Position numbers and translations under genes: made by a program
Notes under the pieces: generated by a model
Told to the model about the DNA's origin: nothing
Databases searched by the model: none
What the model saw: the letters and a program-made list of their open reading frames with translations, nothing else
NCBI RefSeq assembly: GCF_000716675.1
Contig: NZ_JNXT01000015.1
Span: 72,778 to 136,777, forward strand
Source of the DNA: Streptomyces alboflavus
GTDB lineage: Bacteria; Actinomycetota; Actinomycetes; Streptomycetales; Streptomycetaceae
Reading direction: 5' to 3'
Length of the DNA stretch: 64,000 nt
In this document: piece after piece, positions 26,591 to 35,461 of the stretch
Position numbering within the stretch: position 1 is the stretch's first letter
Layout of the letters: every line of letters begins with the position of its first letter

Positions 26591-28009
26591 TCACGCGTGC
26601 GGCGGCAGCTCGACGACGACCGTCGTCGGCCCGCCTTCGGGGCTGTCCACGCGCAGGCTCCCGTCGACCGTGCGCACCCGCTGCGTCAGCCCCGTCAGGC
26701 CGCTGCCCGCGCCGACGGCGGCGCCCCCGCGCCCGTCGTCGGTCACGCTCAGCCGCAGCACGCCGCCGGCGCTCGCGCCGTCGTCGGCCGCGCTCTGCGT
26801 GACGGTGATCACGACCTGCGACGCGCCGCTGTGCTTGATGACGTTCGTGAGGAGTTCGGCCGCGCAGAAGTACGCGATGGTCTCGATGGCGGGGGTCGGG
26901 CGCCGGGGGACGTCCGTGGTCAGGTCGACGGGCACGGTGCTGCGGGCGGCGAGGGTGGCGAGGGCGTCGGGCAGGCCGTCGTCGAGGACCGGGGGGTGGA
27001 TGCCCCGGGCAAGGTCGCGCAGTTCGGTGAGGGCTTCGGTGGCGTTGCGGTGCGCGCCGTCGACGAGTTGGCGTACGCGGTCGAGGTCGACGGGCTCGTC
27101 ACGGCTCCCGCCGTCCGGCGCGCCGAGGCGTTCCTTGATCATGTCCAGGCCCATGGCCACCGCCACGAGCCGTACCTGCGCGCCGTCGTGCAGATCGCGC
27201 TCGACCCGGCGGAGGAGCGCCACCGAGTCGTCCACCGCGAGCGCCCGGGTCTCCTCCAGGTCCCGTACGCGCGCCGCCAGGCGGTTCGGCCCGAGCAGGG
27301 TGCGCAGCAGCCGCCGGTCGGCCTCCACGACGAGCCGCGTCGTCCACGGCGCGAGCAGCAGCAGCGCGAGGCCGAGCGGAACCGCCACGAACGTACCGGC
27401 GAGGCTGTGCACCTCGAAGCCGCCGATCGGGACGGGCGTGAGGACGGGCATGCCGCCCCCTTCGGCGGGCGCCTCCTGCTGCCCGAACACGCCCCACCGC
27501 AGCGGCGCCGTGAGATTGATCAGGCCCGTGACCCAGAAGAGCACCGCGTACATGCCGAGGGCGCCCACCGGCAGTTTCACCAGGACGTACCAGACGGCCC
27601 GCCAGCCCGCGACGTCCCGCAGCCGCGCGTCGAGGCGGCCGAACACCCCGGAGCCGGGGCGCGGCGGCACCGGAGCCGGCACCCGCTCTCCCAACAGCCC
27701 CGACGCGAGCCCCCGGTTCAGCCCGCCGAGCCCGCGCGCCAGCCACAGGCACCCCACCAGGACCAGCACGCCGATCACCGCGCCCACCAGAGACACCGTC
27801 AGACCCGCGCCCAGCGCGAGGAGCACGAGCAGCACGACACCGCCCGCCAGACTCAGCGGGAACGCCAGCAGGCAGTACGCCGCCTCGGCCCAGGCGCGAC
27901 GGGTGAGCGGGGCGCGCAGGACCGTGGCGACGCGCGCCCCGAGCGCGCCGGGTGCGGGGTGCGGGGTGGTGGGCCGGGCGGTACGTGAGGAGTCGTGCAT
28001 GGTGATCAT
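26591..28009 (-). CDS. Sensor histidine kinase with multi-TM sensor domain
   Basis: A 472-residue membrane kinase. The N-terminal half has four or more hydrophobic segments (AEAAYCLLAFPLSLAGGVVL; VKLPVGALGMYAVLFWVTGL) typical of the Streptomyces 'sensor' domain of ABC-linked kinases. The phosphoacceptor helix is ERDLHDGAQVRLVAVAMGLD (HisKA_3) and the ATPase domain contains ELLTNVIKHSGASQV and SGLTGLTQRV. The ATG at 28009 is close after the permease stop; an ATG at 28000 is possible. Confidence 0.9.
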   Translation of the reverse strand: MITMHDSSRTARPTTPHPAPGALGARVATVLRAPLTRRAWAEAAYCLLAFPLSLAGGVVLLVLLALGAGLTVSLVGAVIGVLVLVGCLWLARGLGGLNRGLASGLLGERVPAPVPPRPGSGVFGRLDARLRDVAGWRAVWYVLVKLPVGALGMYAVLFWVTGLINLTAPLRWGVFGQQEAPAEGGGMPVLTPVPIGGFEVHSLAGTFVAVPLGLALLLLAPWTTRLVVEADRRLLRTLLGPNRLAARVRDLEETRALAVDDSVALLRRVERDLHDGAQVRLVAVAMGLDMIKERLGAPDGGSRDEPVDLDRVRQLVDGAHRNATEALTELRDLARGIHPPVLDDGLPDALATLAARSTVPVDLTTDVPRRPTPAIETIAYFCAAELLTNVIKHSGASQVVITVTQSAADDGASAGGVLRLSVTDDGRGGAAVGAGSGLTGLTQRVRTVDGSLRVDSPEGGPTTVVVELPPHA

Positions 28010-28016
28010 TTTCCAG

Positions 28017-28802
28017 TCAGGCGTCGCGGTGGGCCAACAGCCGGGCGCCCGCGCCGAGGGTGACGGCCACGTACAGGCACAGCACGGCGAAGCCGGTCCA
28101 GGGCGTGAGCATGTCGGCGACGGGCTTGGCGACGGCCAGGGAGTTCCCGGCGATCATCGTCGGGAAGAACTTCGCGACGGTCGGGCCCGAGAGGCCGCCG
28201 ATGACCGCGGGCAGCACGAAGGTGACGCCGACGAGCGCGGCGATGGCGCTCGCGGTGTGCCGGGTCAGGGCGCCGATGCCGATGCCGAGCAGCCCGACGA
28301 GGCTCAGGTAGGCGCCGGCGAGCAGCACCGCCCGCAGCACGCCCGGGTCGCCGATGCCGGGGCGCGGCACGCCGTCGGCGAGGGCCGCGCGGCCCGCGAA
28401 GAACGTCACGAGGGCGACCGCCTCGCCCACGACCAGCGTGACGGTGCCGTACACGGCCGCCTTGGCCGCGAGCATCGTGCGCCGGTCGGGGACGGCGGCG
28501 AGCGTGGAGCGGATGGAGCCGCAGGAGTACTCCCCGGTGACGACGAGGACACCGAGCACGCCGACGACCAACTGGCCGAGCGCGACGCCCGCGAGCACGT
28601 TGTTCGTCGGGTCGAACACGGCGGCCTTGGCGGGCGACGGCGCCTTGGTGTGCGCCATCGTGACGACTCCGACGGCGACCATGCCCGCGACGGTGAGCAG
28701 CAGCGCCCACGCCGTGGAACGCAGACTGCGGAGCTTGATCCACTCCATGCGGGCCGCGCGCGCGAAGGGGGTCGAGTGCACGGTGGGGACGAGGGCGGTC
28801 AT
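28017..28802 (-). CDS. ABC-2-type permease
   Basis: A 261-residue membrane subunit with six hydrophobic helices (STAWALLLTVAGMVAVGVVT; VALGQLVVGVLGVLVVTGEY; FVLPAVIGGLSGPTVAKFF). The GEYSCGSIRSTLAAVP segment is typical of export-type ABC permeases of this class. Its start overlaps the ATPase stop by four bases, so both should be made as a unit. The substrate is unknown; such systems often export peptides or confer antibiotic tolerance. Confidence 0.88.
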   Translation of the reverse strand: MTALVPTVHSTPFARAARMEWIKLRSLRSTAWALLLTVAGMVAVGVVTMAHTKAPSPAKAAVFDPTNNVLAGVALGQLVVGVLGVLVVTGEYSCGSIRSTLAAVPDRRTMLAAKAAVYGTVTLVVGEAVALVTFFAGRAALADGVPRPGIGDPGVLRAVLLAGAYLSLVGLLGIGIGALTRHTASAIAALVGVTFVLPAVIGGLSGPTVAKFFPTMIAGNSLAVAKPVADMLTPWTGFAVLCLYVAVTLGAGARLLAHRDA

Positions 28803-29575
28803 TGGGGGTTCCTCCCGGGCTCGATGTGGGACGCGTTCTCGTGGCGGGCGGTGGGGTGGGCCGTGCCCTGGTACGCGGACGCGGATTCCGTCAGGGCGAA
28901 GAACGCCTCCTCCAGCGACCGCCCGCGCCCGGTCAGCTCCCGCACGGACGTGTCCGCGAGCAGCCGCCCCTGCCCGATCACCACCAAGTGGTCCGCGGTG
29001 AGCGCCATCTCGCTGATGAGGTGGCTGGAGAGCAGCACCGTGCGGCCCTCCGCGGCGAGCGACCGCATCAGGTCCCGGATCCAGCGCACGCCCTCCGGGT
29101 CGAGCCCGTTCACCGGCTCGTCGAACAGCAGCACCCCGGGGTCGCCGAGCAGCGCGGCCGCGATCCCGAGCCGCTGCGCCATGCCGAGCGAGTACGTTCC
29201 GGCGCGGCGCCCGGCGACGTCGCTCAGGCCAACGGTGGCGAGGACCTCGTCGACGCGCGCGGCCGGGAGGTCAGCCGCCGCGGCCAGGGCGGCCAGGTGC
29301 GCCCGCGCGCTGCGCCCCGGGTGGAACGTGCGCGCTTCGAGGAGCGCGCCCACCTCGCACAGGGGCCGCCGCAGTCCGGCGTAGGGGCGGCCCGCGATCA
29401 GCGCGTGTCCGGCGTCGGGGCGGTCGAGCCCCATGATCATGCGCATGGTGGTCGACTTGCCCGAACCGTTCGGGCCGAGGAAGCCCGTCACGGCGCCGGG
29501 TGTCACGTCGAAACGCAAGCCGTCGACGGCGGTGTTCGGCCCGTACCGCTTGGTCAGGCCCTTGACCTCGATCAT
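28799..29575 (-). CDS. ABC transporter ATPase
   Basis: A 258-residue ATPase of the DrrA/BcrA export group. Walker A is GPNGSGKSTT, the signature is SLGMAQRL and Walker B is VLLFDEPVNGLDPEG, with the switch histidine in LLSSHLI. The ATG at 29575 has GGAG five bases upstream and is preferred to the adjacent GTG at 29578. It is the first gene of a four-gene operon ending with its own two-component system. Confidence 0.9.
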   Translation of the reverse strand: MIEVKGLTKRYGPNTAVDGLRFDVTPGAVTGFLGPNGSGKSTTMRMIMGLDRPDAGHALIAGRPYAGLRRPLCEVGALLEARTFHPGRSARAHLAALAAAADLPAARVDEVLATVGLSDVAGRRAGTYSLGMAQRLGIAAALLGDPGVLLFDEPVNGLDPEGVRWIRDLMRSLAAEGRTVLLSSHLISEMALTADHLVVIGQGRLLADTSVRELTGRGRSLEEAFFALTESASAYQGTAHPTARHENASHIEPGRNPQ

Positions 29576-29704
29576 CACTGCTCCTGCCGGGAACCTGGCG
29601 TTGTCATGTCGCTCACGCTAGGTCTGGGGCAGGCACCGCCGTAACGCGGCTTTCCTCCGACTGAGCTGGGGGTTTTCCCCCAGGGGCGGGGCGTCGGCGT
29701 TGCC

Positions 29705-31027
29705 TCAGCCGGGGCTGTGGACGCGCATGCGGTCGGACCAGCGCACGACGAGCGGTACGAACTGGCCGACGACCAGGAGGAGGGCTCCCACGACGAGCCA
29801 GCCCGGCTCGCCCCAGCCGAGGCAGAGCACGCCGAGCAGGGGCGGCCCGACCGCGTTGGACAGGCCCTGGCCGATGGCGAACAGACCCGAGTACTGGCCC
29901 TGCGCGTGCTCCGGGGCGAGGCCGAAGGACAGCTCGAACGAGGCGGCGGCGTGCCACAGTTCGCCCATGGTGTGGACGACCACGCCGAGCACGATGACGA
30001 CCACGGCGACCCAGCCGGGCGCGCCGCCCGCCGCCGCGATGAGGGCGGTGGCGAGCAGGAACGCCACCCCGGCGCGGCGCGCCACCCGCCCGGCCGACGC
30101 GTTGCTGACCACGCCACGGCTGACCCGTACCTGCAGGCAGACCACGAGGGCGGTGTTGACCGCGACGCTCGCGCCGACGAACCAGCGCGGCGCGTCGGTG
30201 TGCCCGATGATCCACAGCGGCAGGGCGAAGATCAGCACCTGGTTCTGGATGGTCATGATGCCGTCCAGGGCGGTGAGCGTCACGTACGGCTTGTCCTTGA
30301 GGGCAGGCCAGCGGCTGCCTTCCGGCGGGACGGGTTTGGGTGCCACGGACGGAATGCGGGAGGCGACGGCCGCGGAGAGCAGGAACATGACGGCGGTGCC
30401 GAGGATGAGACTCACGTACGCGGTCCTGGTGTCCACCTGGACGGCGACGCCGGCCGCGAGGGCTCCGCAGCCGACGGCGATGTTGTTGAGGGCGCGCAGG
30501 TAGGAGCGGTAGCGGGTGGGGTTCGGGGCGCCGAGGGTGCGGGTCAGCGGGCCGCGGGCGGCCGTACCGGCCGAGGTGGCGAGTTCGACCACGCACACGC
30601 ACGCGACCAGGGAGATGAAGGACTGCACGAACACCAGTCCCGCCACGGCGAGGGCCTGCACGACGACCGCGAGCCGGAAGACCTCGCGCGGGCCGCGCCG
30701 GTCGGCCAGGCGGCCCACGGGGATGCCGGCGGCGAGCCCGATCAGCGCGGCGGCGCCGAGGGCCAGTCCGACCTGGGAGACCGGGAGGCCCACGGAGCGG
30801 GTGAAGAACAGTGCGGCCCCGGCGATGAAGAGGCCCTTGCCTATCTGGTTGACGAAGGTCGCGGCGGCGAAGACGCGTTTGGGGCTCGTCTCGGGGATGA
30901 GGCCGCGGGCCACCAGCCAGGCCGCCGGCCCTCCTCCCCTGTCCTCCGCGGCCGCCGTCTCGGCCCCTTCGCTGTGCTCGGGTTGCCTGCTGGTGTCCAA
31001 CTGGCTGTCCTTCCGGATCAAGGGCAT
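29705..31027 (-). CDS. MFS transporter (12 TM)
   Basis: A 440-residue major facilitator with about 12 transmembrane helices. The A-motif between TM2 and TM3 is GIPVGRLADRRGPREVFR. The N-terminal 35 residues are hydrophilic and cytoplasmic. It is divergent from an HxlR regulator across a region with strong GGTAT/ATACC palindromes, so it is probably a regulated exporter. It lies about 1.4 kb from the biosynthetic cluster and could serve it, but this is only proximity. Confidence 0.85.
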   Translation of the reverse strand: MPLIRKDSQLDTSRQPEHSEGAETAAAEDRGGGPAAWLVARGLIPETSPKRVFAAATFVNQIGKGLFIAGAALFFTRSVGLPVSQVGLALGAAALIGLAAGIPVGRLADRRGPREVFRLAVVVQALAVAGLVFVQSFISLVACVCVVELATSAGTAARGPLTRTLGAPNPTRYRSYLRALNNIAVGCGALAAGVAVQVDTRTAYVSLILGTAVMFLLSAAVASRIPSVAPKPVPPEGSRWPALKDKPYVTLTALDGIMTIQNQVLIFALPLWIIGHTDAPRWFVGASVAVNTALVVCLQVRVSRGVVSNASAGRVARRAGVAFLLATALIAAAGGAPGWVAVVVIVLGVVVHTMGELWHAAASFELSFGLAPEHAQGQYSGLFAIGQGLSNAVGPPLLGVLCLGWGEPGWLVVGALLLVVGQFVPLVVRWSDRMRVHSPG

Positions 31028-31079
31028 CGGCGTTCCGGGCGTGCGAGACGGCTTTCCCTCTCGCGGGATCGCGCACTAC

Positions 31080-31102
31080 GGTATGGATTTGATACCGGTA
31101 TC
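31080..31102. promoter_or_regulatory. HxlR-type operator
   Basis: Three half-sites are visible: GGTAT (31080-31084), then ATACC and GGTAT inside the perfect 12-bp palindrome GATACCGGTATC (31091-31102). The site lies between the divergent MFS and HxlR genes, 23 bp before the regulator start. Confidence 0.6.
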
Positions 31103-31124
31103 TTCAACGAAACTGGGAGCAGCA

Positions 31125-31484
31125 ATGGGCAAGGCGTACAACGTGATGGCGGCGACCTGCCCGAGCCGCACGGTGCTGCATCGCATCGGCGCCCGCTGGA
31201 CCGTGTTCGTCGTCAACGCTCTTGACGAAGGGCCGCGCCGCTTCGGTGAATTGAAGGGGCACATCCGGGGCATCACCCCGAAGGTCCTGACCGAAACGCT
31301 GCGTTCTCTGGAAGCCGACGGTTTGATCAGCCGTCATGAGTTCGACGAGAATCCGCCTCGCGTCGAGTACGCCTTGACACCGTTGGGCCGCTCCCTGCTT
31401 GTCCCGCTCCGCGCCGTTCGGCTCTGGGCCGAAGAGCATGTGCGGGACATCGAGGCGGCGCGGGCCCGCCAGCCGATTCTCTGA
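31125..31484 (+). CDS. HxlR-family regulator
   Basis: A 119-residue winged-helix regulator. It has CPSRTVLHRIGARWTVFVV, the HxlR signature region with the N-terminal cysteine, then FGELKGHIRGITPKVLTETL and the wing VEYALTPLGRSL. Members sense aldehydes, quinones or redox state through the cysteine. The ATG has GGGAG upstream. The adjacent palindrome suggests autorepression and control of the divergent MFS gene. Confidence 0.88.
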   Translation: MGKAYNVMAATCPSRTVLHRIGARWTVFVVNALDEGPRRFGELKGHIRGITPKVLTETLRSLEADGLISRHEFDENPPRVEYALTPLGRSLLVPLRAVRLWAEEHVRDIEAARARQPIL

Positions 31485-31523
31485 CGCCTGGGGCCGGGCG
31501 CCAACCGATCTGATGAGGGCCGG

Positions 31524-31991
31524 TCAGGAGGCGAGTCCGGCGTATTGGGCGTAGAGGGCGGCTTGCGTGCGGTGGGTGGCGCCGATCTTCAGGTAGATGC
31601 TGCTGAGGTGGTTCTTCACGGTCTTCTCGGATATGCCGAGTTCGCGGGCGATGAGTCGGTTGCTCAACCCCAGGGCGAGGAGGCGGAGTACGCCCTGCTC
31701 GCGTGCGGTGAGGGTGGGGCAGGCGGGTTGTGCGTGCTTCTCGGGGGTGGGAGTGGTCTCCGGGGCGTACGGAGCTGCTTCCCCGGGGCCGATCAGGCCG
31801 ATCTGCCGGGCGTAGAGGGCGGCTTGCGTGCGGTGGGTGGCGCCGATCTTCAGGTAGATGCTGCTGAGGTGGTTCTTCGCGGTCCTCTCGGATATGTCGA
31901 GTTTCCGGGCGATGAGTCGGTTGCTTAATCCCAGGGCGAGGAGGCGGAGTACGTCTGCCTCCCGGCAGGTGAGTTTTACGGCCGACGTCAA
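31524..31991 (-). CDS. Tandem double LuxR-type HTH protein
   Basis: A 155-residue protein made of two complete LuxR/GerE DNA-binding domains and nothing else. Domain 1 (about residues 7-70) has [20 protein letters not shown]. Domain 2 (about 93-152) has [21 protein letters not shown] proline-rich linker joins them. There is no receiver or ligand domain. The coding DNA of the two domains is 95% identical over 146 bp, so the duplication is recent. The start is TTG at 31991 with GGGGAG seven bases upstream. Leu22 is encoded by TTA (31926-31928), so translation should need the bldA tRNA. It would act as a covalent HTH dimer, possibly regulating the cluster to its right. Confidence 0.85.
   Translation of the reverse strand: MTSAVKLTCREADVLRLLALGLSNRLIARKLDISERTAKNHLSSIYLKIGATHRTQAALYARQIGLIGPGEAAPYAPETTPTPEKHAQPACPTLTAREQGVLRLLALGLSNRLIARELGISEKTVKNHLSSIYLKIGATHRTQAALYAQYAGLAS
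31547..31692. repeat. Direct repeat, copy 1 (HTH domain 2)
   Basis: This 146-bp segment matches 31808-31953 with 7 mismatches, and the first 71 bp are identical. It codes for the second LuxR HTH. The period is 261 bp, or 87 codons. Confidence 0.9.
31808..31953. repeat. Direct repeat, copy 2 (HTH domain 1)
   Basis: This is the partner of 31547-31692 and codes for the first LuxR HTH. Differences cluster in the half coding for the helices before the recognition helix and include the leucine codon that is TTA here and TTG in the other copy. Confidence 0.9.
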
Positions 31992-32394
31992 GGAAATCTC
32001 CCCCGTGTGAGCGCGTCAGATCGCTCGTAGACGAAAACGGGAACGCTGCAAAGAATCGGAGGCGCGACTGGAAAGCGGCGCGCATCGTGCCGACGGGGCG
32101 TCCCACTTGACGCTCGAGTCCTAGACCGAATCTGCTCAAGCGTGGCTCGAAAGCTACACGCTTCAGCGGGCAGTTGGTAGTGCTTCTCGGTTGAATCATG
32201 GATTGTTTGTGAAAGGAGACATCGGCGAAGGTCGTGAATTGGCCATGATCATGCCTGGTGCGACGGGGGAGTGGTGACGGAATTCGGGGGTCCGTCAAAA
32301 AGGTGTTGGCGGAATTCCAGGGTCCGTCCAGCGTCGTCGACGGAATTCCAGGGTCCGTCCAGCGTCGTCGACAGAATTCCGGAATCCGGCCGCC
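31992..32394. other. Low-GC intergenic region left of the cluster
   Basis: About 400 bp without a convincing gene, visibly less GC-rich than the window. It holds the promoter of the tandem-LuxR gene on one side and a set of roughly 31-bp repeats (32279-32389) next to the aminotransferase stop on the other. Confidence 0.5.
32279..32389. repeat. Cluster of ~31-bp direct repeats
   Basis: Two perfect tandem 31-bp units (32311-32341 and 32342-32372) begin GGAATTCCAGGGTCCGTC. A diverged unit precedes them at 32279-32296 and a partial unit follows from 32373. Each unit contains the GAATTC palindrome. They lie just downstream of the aminotransferase gene. There are no unique spacers, so this is not a CRISPR array. 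Confidence 0.8.
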
Positions 32395-33492
32395 TCACAC
32401 CCGCCAGTCGCCCACGATCCGCAGCAGACGGTCGTTCTCCTCGGGAGTGCCGATGGTGATCCGCACCCCCTCGTCACCGAAGGGCCGCACCATGACTCCC
32501 GCCGCCGCGCACGCGTCGGCGAACGCCGGTGTCTGCGAACCGAGGCGCAGCCAGACGAAGTTGGCCTGGCTGTCGGGGATGTCCAGGGCCGCGGCCCGCA
32601 GGGCGCGGGTGACCCGGGCGCGCTCGGCCACCAGGGTGCGTACCCGCTCAAGGAGCTCGGATCCCGCGTTCAGCGAGGCCCGCGCGGCGGCCTGGGCGAG
32701 TCCGCTGACGCCGAACGGCACGGCGCAGGCCCGCAGCGCGGCCGCGACCGGCGGATGTGCGACCGCGTACCCGACGCGCAGTCGCGCAAGGCCGTACGCC
32801 TTGGAGAAGGTGCGCAGCACGGCGACGTTGGGGCGGTCGCGGTGGAGCACGATGCCGTCGGGCACGTCCCTGTCGTCGACGAACTCGCGGTACGCCTCGT
32901 CGAGCACCACGAGGACGTGACCCGGCACCCGGTCGAGGAAACACCTGAGCTCAGCGCGGCGCACGGCCGTGCCGGTCGGATTGTTGGGGTTGCACACGAG
33001 GATCAGACGGGTCCGGTCGGTCACCGCGTCGGCCATGGCCTCCAGGTCGTGCCGCTCGTCACGCAGCGGAACCCGCACCGAAGTCGCCCCCGTGCCCCAG
33101 ACGAGCAGCGGGTACGCCTCGAACGACCGCCAGGCGAAGAGGACTTCGTCCCCGTCGCCGGCCGCGGCGCGCAACAGGTCCCTGGTGACCCCGAGAGATC
33201 CGGTGCCGGGCACGAGGTGCTCCCGGGGCACCGCGAGAGCGGACGACAGCTCCGCGACCAGCTCGCCGCTCGCCGGATCGGGATAGCGGTTGACGCGCTC
33301 CAGCTCCGCGCGCACGGCGGCGACGACCGACGGCAGCGGAGGGTAGGGGTTCTCGTTCGACGACAGCTTGTCCACCAGGTCGCTGGGGGCGGCGCGGCCG
33401 GGGACGTAGCGCGGCAGCCCGGAGACGTCGGCGCGCAACCGGACGGGGCGCGCGGGCGGGAGATCCGGCCCGCGCGCCGACACCTCTGCCAC
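32395..33492 (-). CDS. HisC-like PLP aminotransferase
   Basis: A 365-residue fold-type I aminotransferase of the histidinol-phosphate family. Family motifs are [33 protein letters not shown] and [15 protein letters not shown], where K231 would hold pyridoxal phosphate. [10 protein letters not shown] near the end is also typical. The GTG start at 33492 lies three bases after the stop of the EPSP-like gene, so both are coupled. Because it sits in a set of dedicated enzymes rather than in a his operon, it probably transaminates a pathway intermediate, as HisC-like NikK does in nikkomycin biosynthesis. Aromatic amino acid transamination is an alternative. Confidence 0.88.
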   Translation of the reverse strand: MAEVSARGPDLPPARPVRLRADVSGLPRYVPGRAAPSDLVDKLSSNENPYPPLPSVVAAVRAELERVNRYPDPASGELVAELSSALAVPREHLVPGTGSLGVTRDLLRAAAGDGDEVLFAWRSFEAYPLLVWGTGATSVRVPLRDERHDLEAMADAVTDRTRLILVCNPNNPTGTAVRRAELRCFLDRVPGHVLVVLDEAYREFVDDRDVPDGIVLHRDRPNVAVLRTFSKAYGLARLRVGYAVAHPPVAAALRACAVPFGVSGLAQAAARASLNAGSELLERVRTLVAERARVTRALRAAALDIPDSQANFVWLRLGSQTPAFADACAAAGVMVRPFGDEGVRITIGTPEENDRLLRIVGDWRV

Positions 33493-33494
33493 GG

Positions 33495-34844
33495 TCAGCC
33501 GACGGTCTCGGCGGGTGCGTTCTCCTCCTCCACGGCAGCCGTCCGCACTCCCGCCCTGGCGAACTCCTCCAGGAACGTGGGGAAGGACAGCCGGACGTCC
33601 TCGAAGCCGGAGAACCGGTTGGCGGACCGCATCCGCAGGCCCGCCACGAACAGCGACATGAAGATGCGGTGGTCGCCCCAGCTGGACAGCGTCACTCCGC
33701 CGGGGTACGTCCGCGCGCCGCGGACCTCGAAGCCGTCGCAGATCCCGTCGTCGTACAGGACCTCGATGTCCACGCCCGCGCGCGTCAGTTCGGCGGCCAT
33801 GGCTTCGATGCGGGACGCCTTGTGGAAGCGGGTGAGACGGCCGCCGGTCACCCGCAGGCTGCCCCGCACGTACGCCCCGAGGGCGGCGAGCGTGGGCACG
33901 ATGTTCGGGCAGTCCCGCGCGTCCACCTCGAAGTCGCCGCACAGGCTGCCCGGCGGGTTGTCGACGGTCAGCGACGAGGTGGCCCGGTCGAAGGTGACGC
34001 TCACTCCGAGGCGCTCCAGGATCGGGACGATCGCGAACTCGCCCTGCATGCTGTCGCCGTACACGTTCGTCAGGACGGTCCGGCCCGGGAAGAGCGCGGC
34101 GGCGGCCAGCAGGTACGAGGCCGAGGTGTAGTCCTCGCGCGTGGTGACGTCCTGGGCCTGGTAGGAGGAGGGCTCCACCTGGAAGTGCCGCAGGTCCTCT
34201 GACGCGGAGACCTTGATGCCCGCGTCGGTCAGGCTCGCCAGCGTCTGCCGGATGTACGACGGGGAGTAGACCTCGCCCGTCACCTCGATCTCCACCGGTC
34301 CTTCGGCGAGCGGCGCGGCGAACAGGATGGCGGTGATGAACTGCGAGCTGATGTCGCCCGGCAGCCGGCACGTGCCGCCCTTCAGGCCGCGTCCCCAGTT
34401 GACGACCGGGGCCTTGTTCTCGCTGACGATCGACTCGATGTCCGCGCCGAGCTCGCGCAGCGCCTGCAGCAGGGGCTCCATCACGCGGTTGCGCAGGGTC
34501 GCGTCGCCCGTCACCACGACCGGAGACGGCTGTACGGAGGCCAGCGCCGTCACGATGCGGAACACCAGACCCGAGCCGTGGGCCCGGATGACGCGCTGGA
34601 CGTGCGGGAACGACTGCCCGATGCCCTGGATCTCCAGGAATCCCTCGTGCTCGACTATCTTGGCGCCGAAGGCGCGGCAGGCGTTCTTCATGGTCTCCGT
34701 CTCGTCGCAGCGGAGATCGTTGAAAACCCGTGACGTGCCATCGGCCAGTGTGCCGGTAAGAATTGCCCGTTGCGTCTCCGGTTTCGAAGAAGGGACGCGG
34801 AACGTTCCGGAAAAGGAATCGACCGGATCAACCTGCAGCAGCAT
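33495..34844 (-). CDS. EPSP synthase-like enolpyruvyl transferase, altered active site
   Basis: A 449-residue two-domain protein of the AroA/MurA superfamily. Conserved features include K21 and R26 ([13 protein letters not shown]), S166-S167-Q168 ([10 protein letters not shown]), [15 protein letters not shown] and DHR at 391-393. Residues that catalyse EPSP formation are changed: N314 replaces the aspartate of CPD, HKASR (341-345) replaces KESDR so the catalytic glutamate is lysine, and leucine replaces the lysine before SFP near 419. It is therefore unlikely to be the shikimate enzyme and may transfer enolpyruvate, or do other chemistry, on another acceptor, as NikO/PolA do on UMP. It is first in a two-gene unit with the aminotransferase. 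Confidence 0.85.
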   Translation of the reverse strand: MLLQVDPVDSFSGTFRVPSSKPETQRAILTGTLADGTSRVFNDLRCDETETMKNACRAFGAKIVEHEGFLEIQGIGQSFPHVQRVIRAHGSGLVFRIVTALASVQPSPVVVTGDATLRNRVMEPLLQALRELGADIESIVSENKAPVVNWGRGLKGGTCRLPGDISSQFITAILFAAPLAEGPVEIEVTGEVYSPSYIRQTLASLTDAGIKVSASEDLRHFQVEPSSYQAQDVTTREDYTSASYLLAAAALFPGRTVLTNVYGDSMQGEFAIVPILERLGVSVTFDRATSSLTVDNPPGSLCGDFEVDARDCPNIVPTLAALGAYVRGSLRVTGGRLTRFHKASRIEAMAAELTRAGVDIEVLYDDGICDGFEVRGARTYPGGVTLSSWGDHRIFMSLFVAGLRMRSANRFSGFEDVRLSFPTFLEEFARAGVRTAAVEEENAPAETVG

Positions 34845-34878
34845 CCTCGTATCTCCCGTTTCCCATCATTCGCCCGAC

Positions 34879-34954
34879 GGTGGGGGCGCGGTATGAATTC
34901 TGTGTCCCGCGCACTGCGCGGGCAATAGGCCCAATTGCCCATGGTGTGTTTCCC
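34879..34954. repeat. Duplicated regulatory-looking element, copy A
   Basis: This 76-bp stretch matches copy B (35631-35704) at about 84% identity with a 2-bp gap. It contains two dyads: an 8-bp arm repeat around 34907-34922 and GGGCAAT-N7-ATTGCCC at 34920-34940. It lies 35-110 bp upstream of the EPSP-like gene, so it is probably a promoter/operator or leader RNA element. Confidence 0.75.
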
Positions 34955-35461
34955 TCAGGCCAGGAACCGGAAGGACCTCTCGTAATAGACCATGGGGGTC
35001 CCCGCGCCCTCACTCAGGCGCGCGCCCGATACCCGCCCGATCAGGATCGTGTGGTCACCGGCCGGGTGCCGGGCGTACATGTCGCAGTCCAGCTCGACCA
35101 GCGCGCCCGCCACCGCCGGTAGTCCGCCGGGCGTACGGGACAGGCCGTCCGCTGCGAACTTGTCGGCGCCCTTGGTCGCGAACCGCTCGGCCAGCGGCCG
35201 GTGTTCGGGACCGAGCACACTCACCGCGAAGCGCCCGCAGGAGGCGAACGTCGCGAAGGAGTCGGCCGACTTCGCCAGACAGACCAGGACCAGCGGCGGA
35301 CGCAGCGAAACCGAACAGAAGGAACTCGCCGTGAAGCCGCGCGGCGAGCCGCCGTCGCCCAGAGTCGTCACCACCACGACCCCGGCCGCGAACCGGGCCA
35401 TCGCGTCCCGGAAGTCCTCCGAACTCGCCCGCCGTACCGTCTCTGTCCTCTGCTGCGTCAC
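34955..35461 (-). CDS. NAD(P)H:flavin reductase (HpaC-like)
   Basis: A 168-residue flavin-reductase-domain protein that supplies reduced FMN to a partner monooxygenase. Typical segments are MARFAAGVVVVTT, GFTASSFCSVSLRPPLVLVC, GRFAVSVL and GRVSGARL. The GTG at 35461 gives the normal length; the frame upstream is non-coding in composition. Its natural partner is the LLM-class flavin monooxygenase at 41424-42524. It is transcribed leftward, possibly from the element at 35631-35704. Confidence 0.85.
   Translation of the reverse strand: MTQQRTETVRRASSEDFRDAMARFAAGVVVVTTLGDGGSPRGFTASSFCSVSLRPPLVLVCLAKSADSFATFASCGRFAVSVLGPEHRPLAERFATKGADKFAADGLSRTPGGLPAVAGALVELDCDMYARHPAGDHTILIGRVSGARLSEGAGTPMVYYERSFRFLA

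Noticed and set aside
32279..32389. CRISPR-like direct repeats
   Set aside because: The units are contiguous without unique spacers and no cas genes are present.
32395..34371. One 658-codon protein covering the aminotransferase
   Set aside because: The N-terminal 290 codons are out-of-frame reading of the EPSP-like gene; the aminotransferase starts at GTG 33492.
34828..35013. Possible RiPP precursor peptides from the duplicated element (TPWAIGPIARA-like frames in both copies)
   Set aside because: One frame is closed but the other runs on without a stop, differences do not concentrate at third codon positions, and the copies sit exactly in promoter positions; a cis-regulatory element explains them better.
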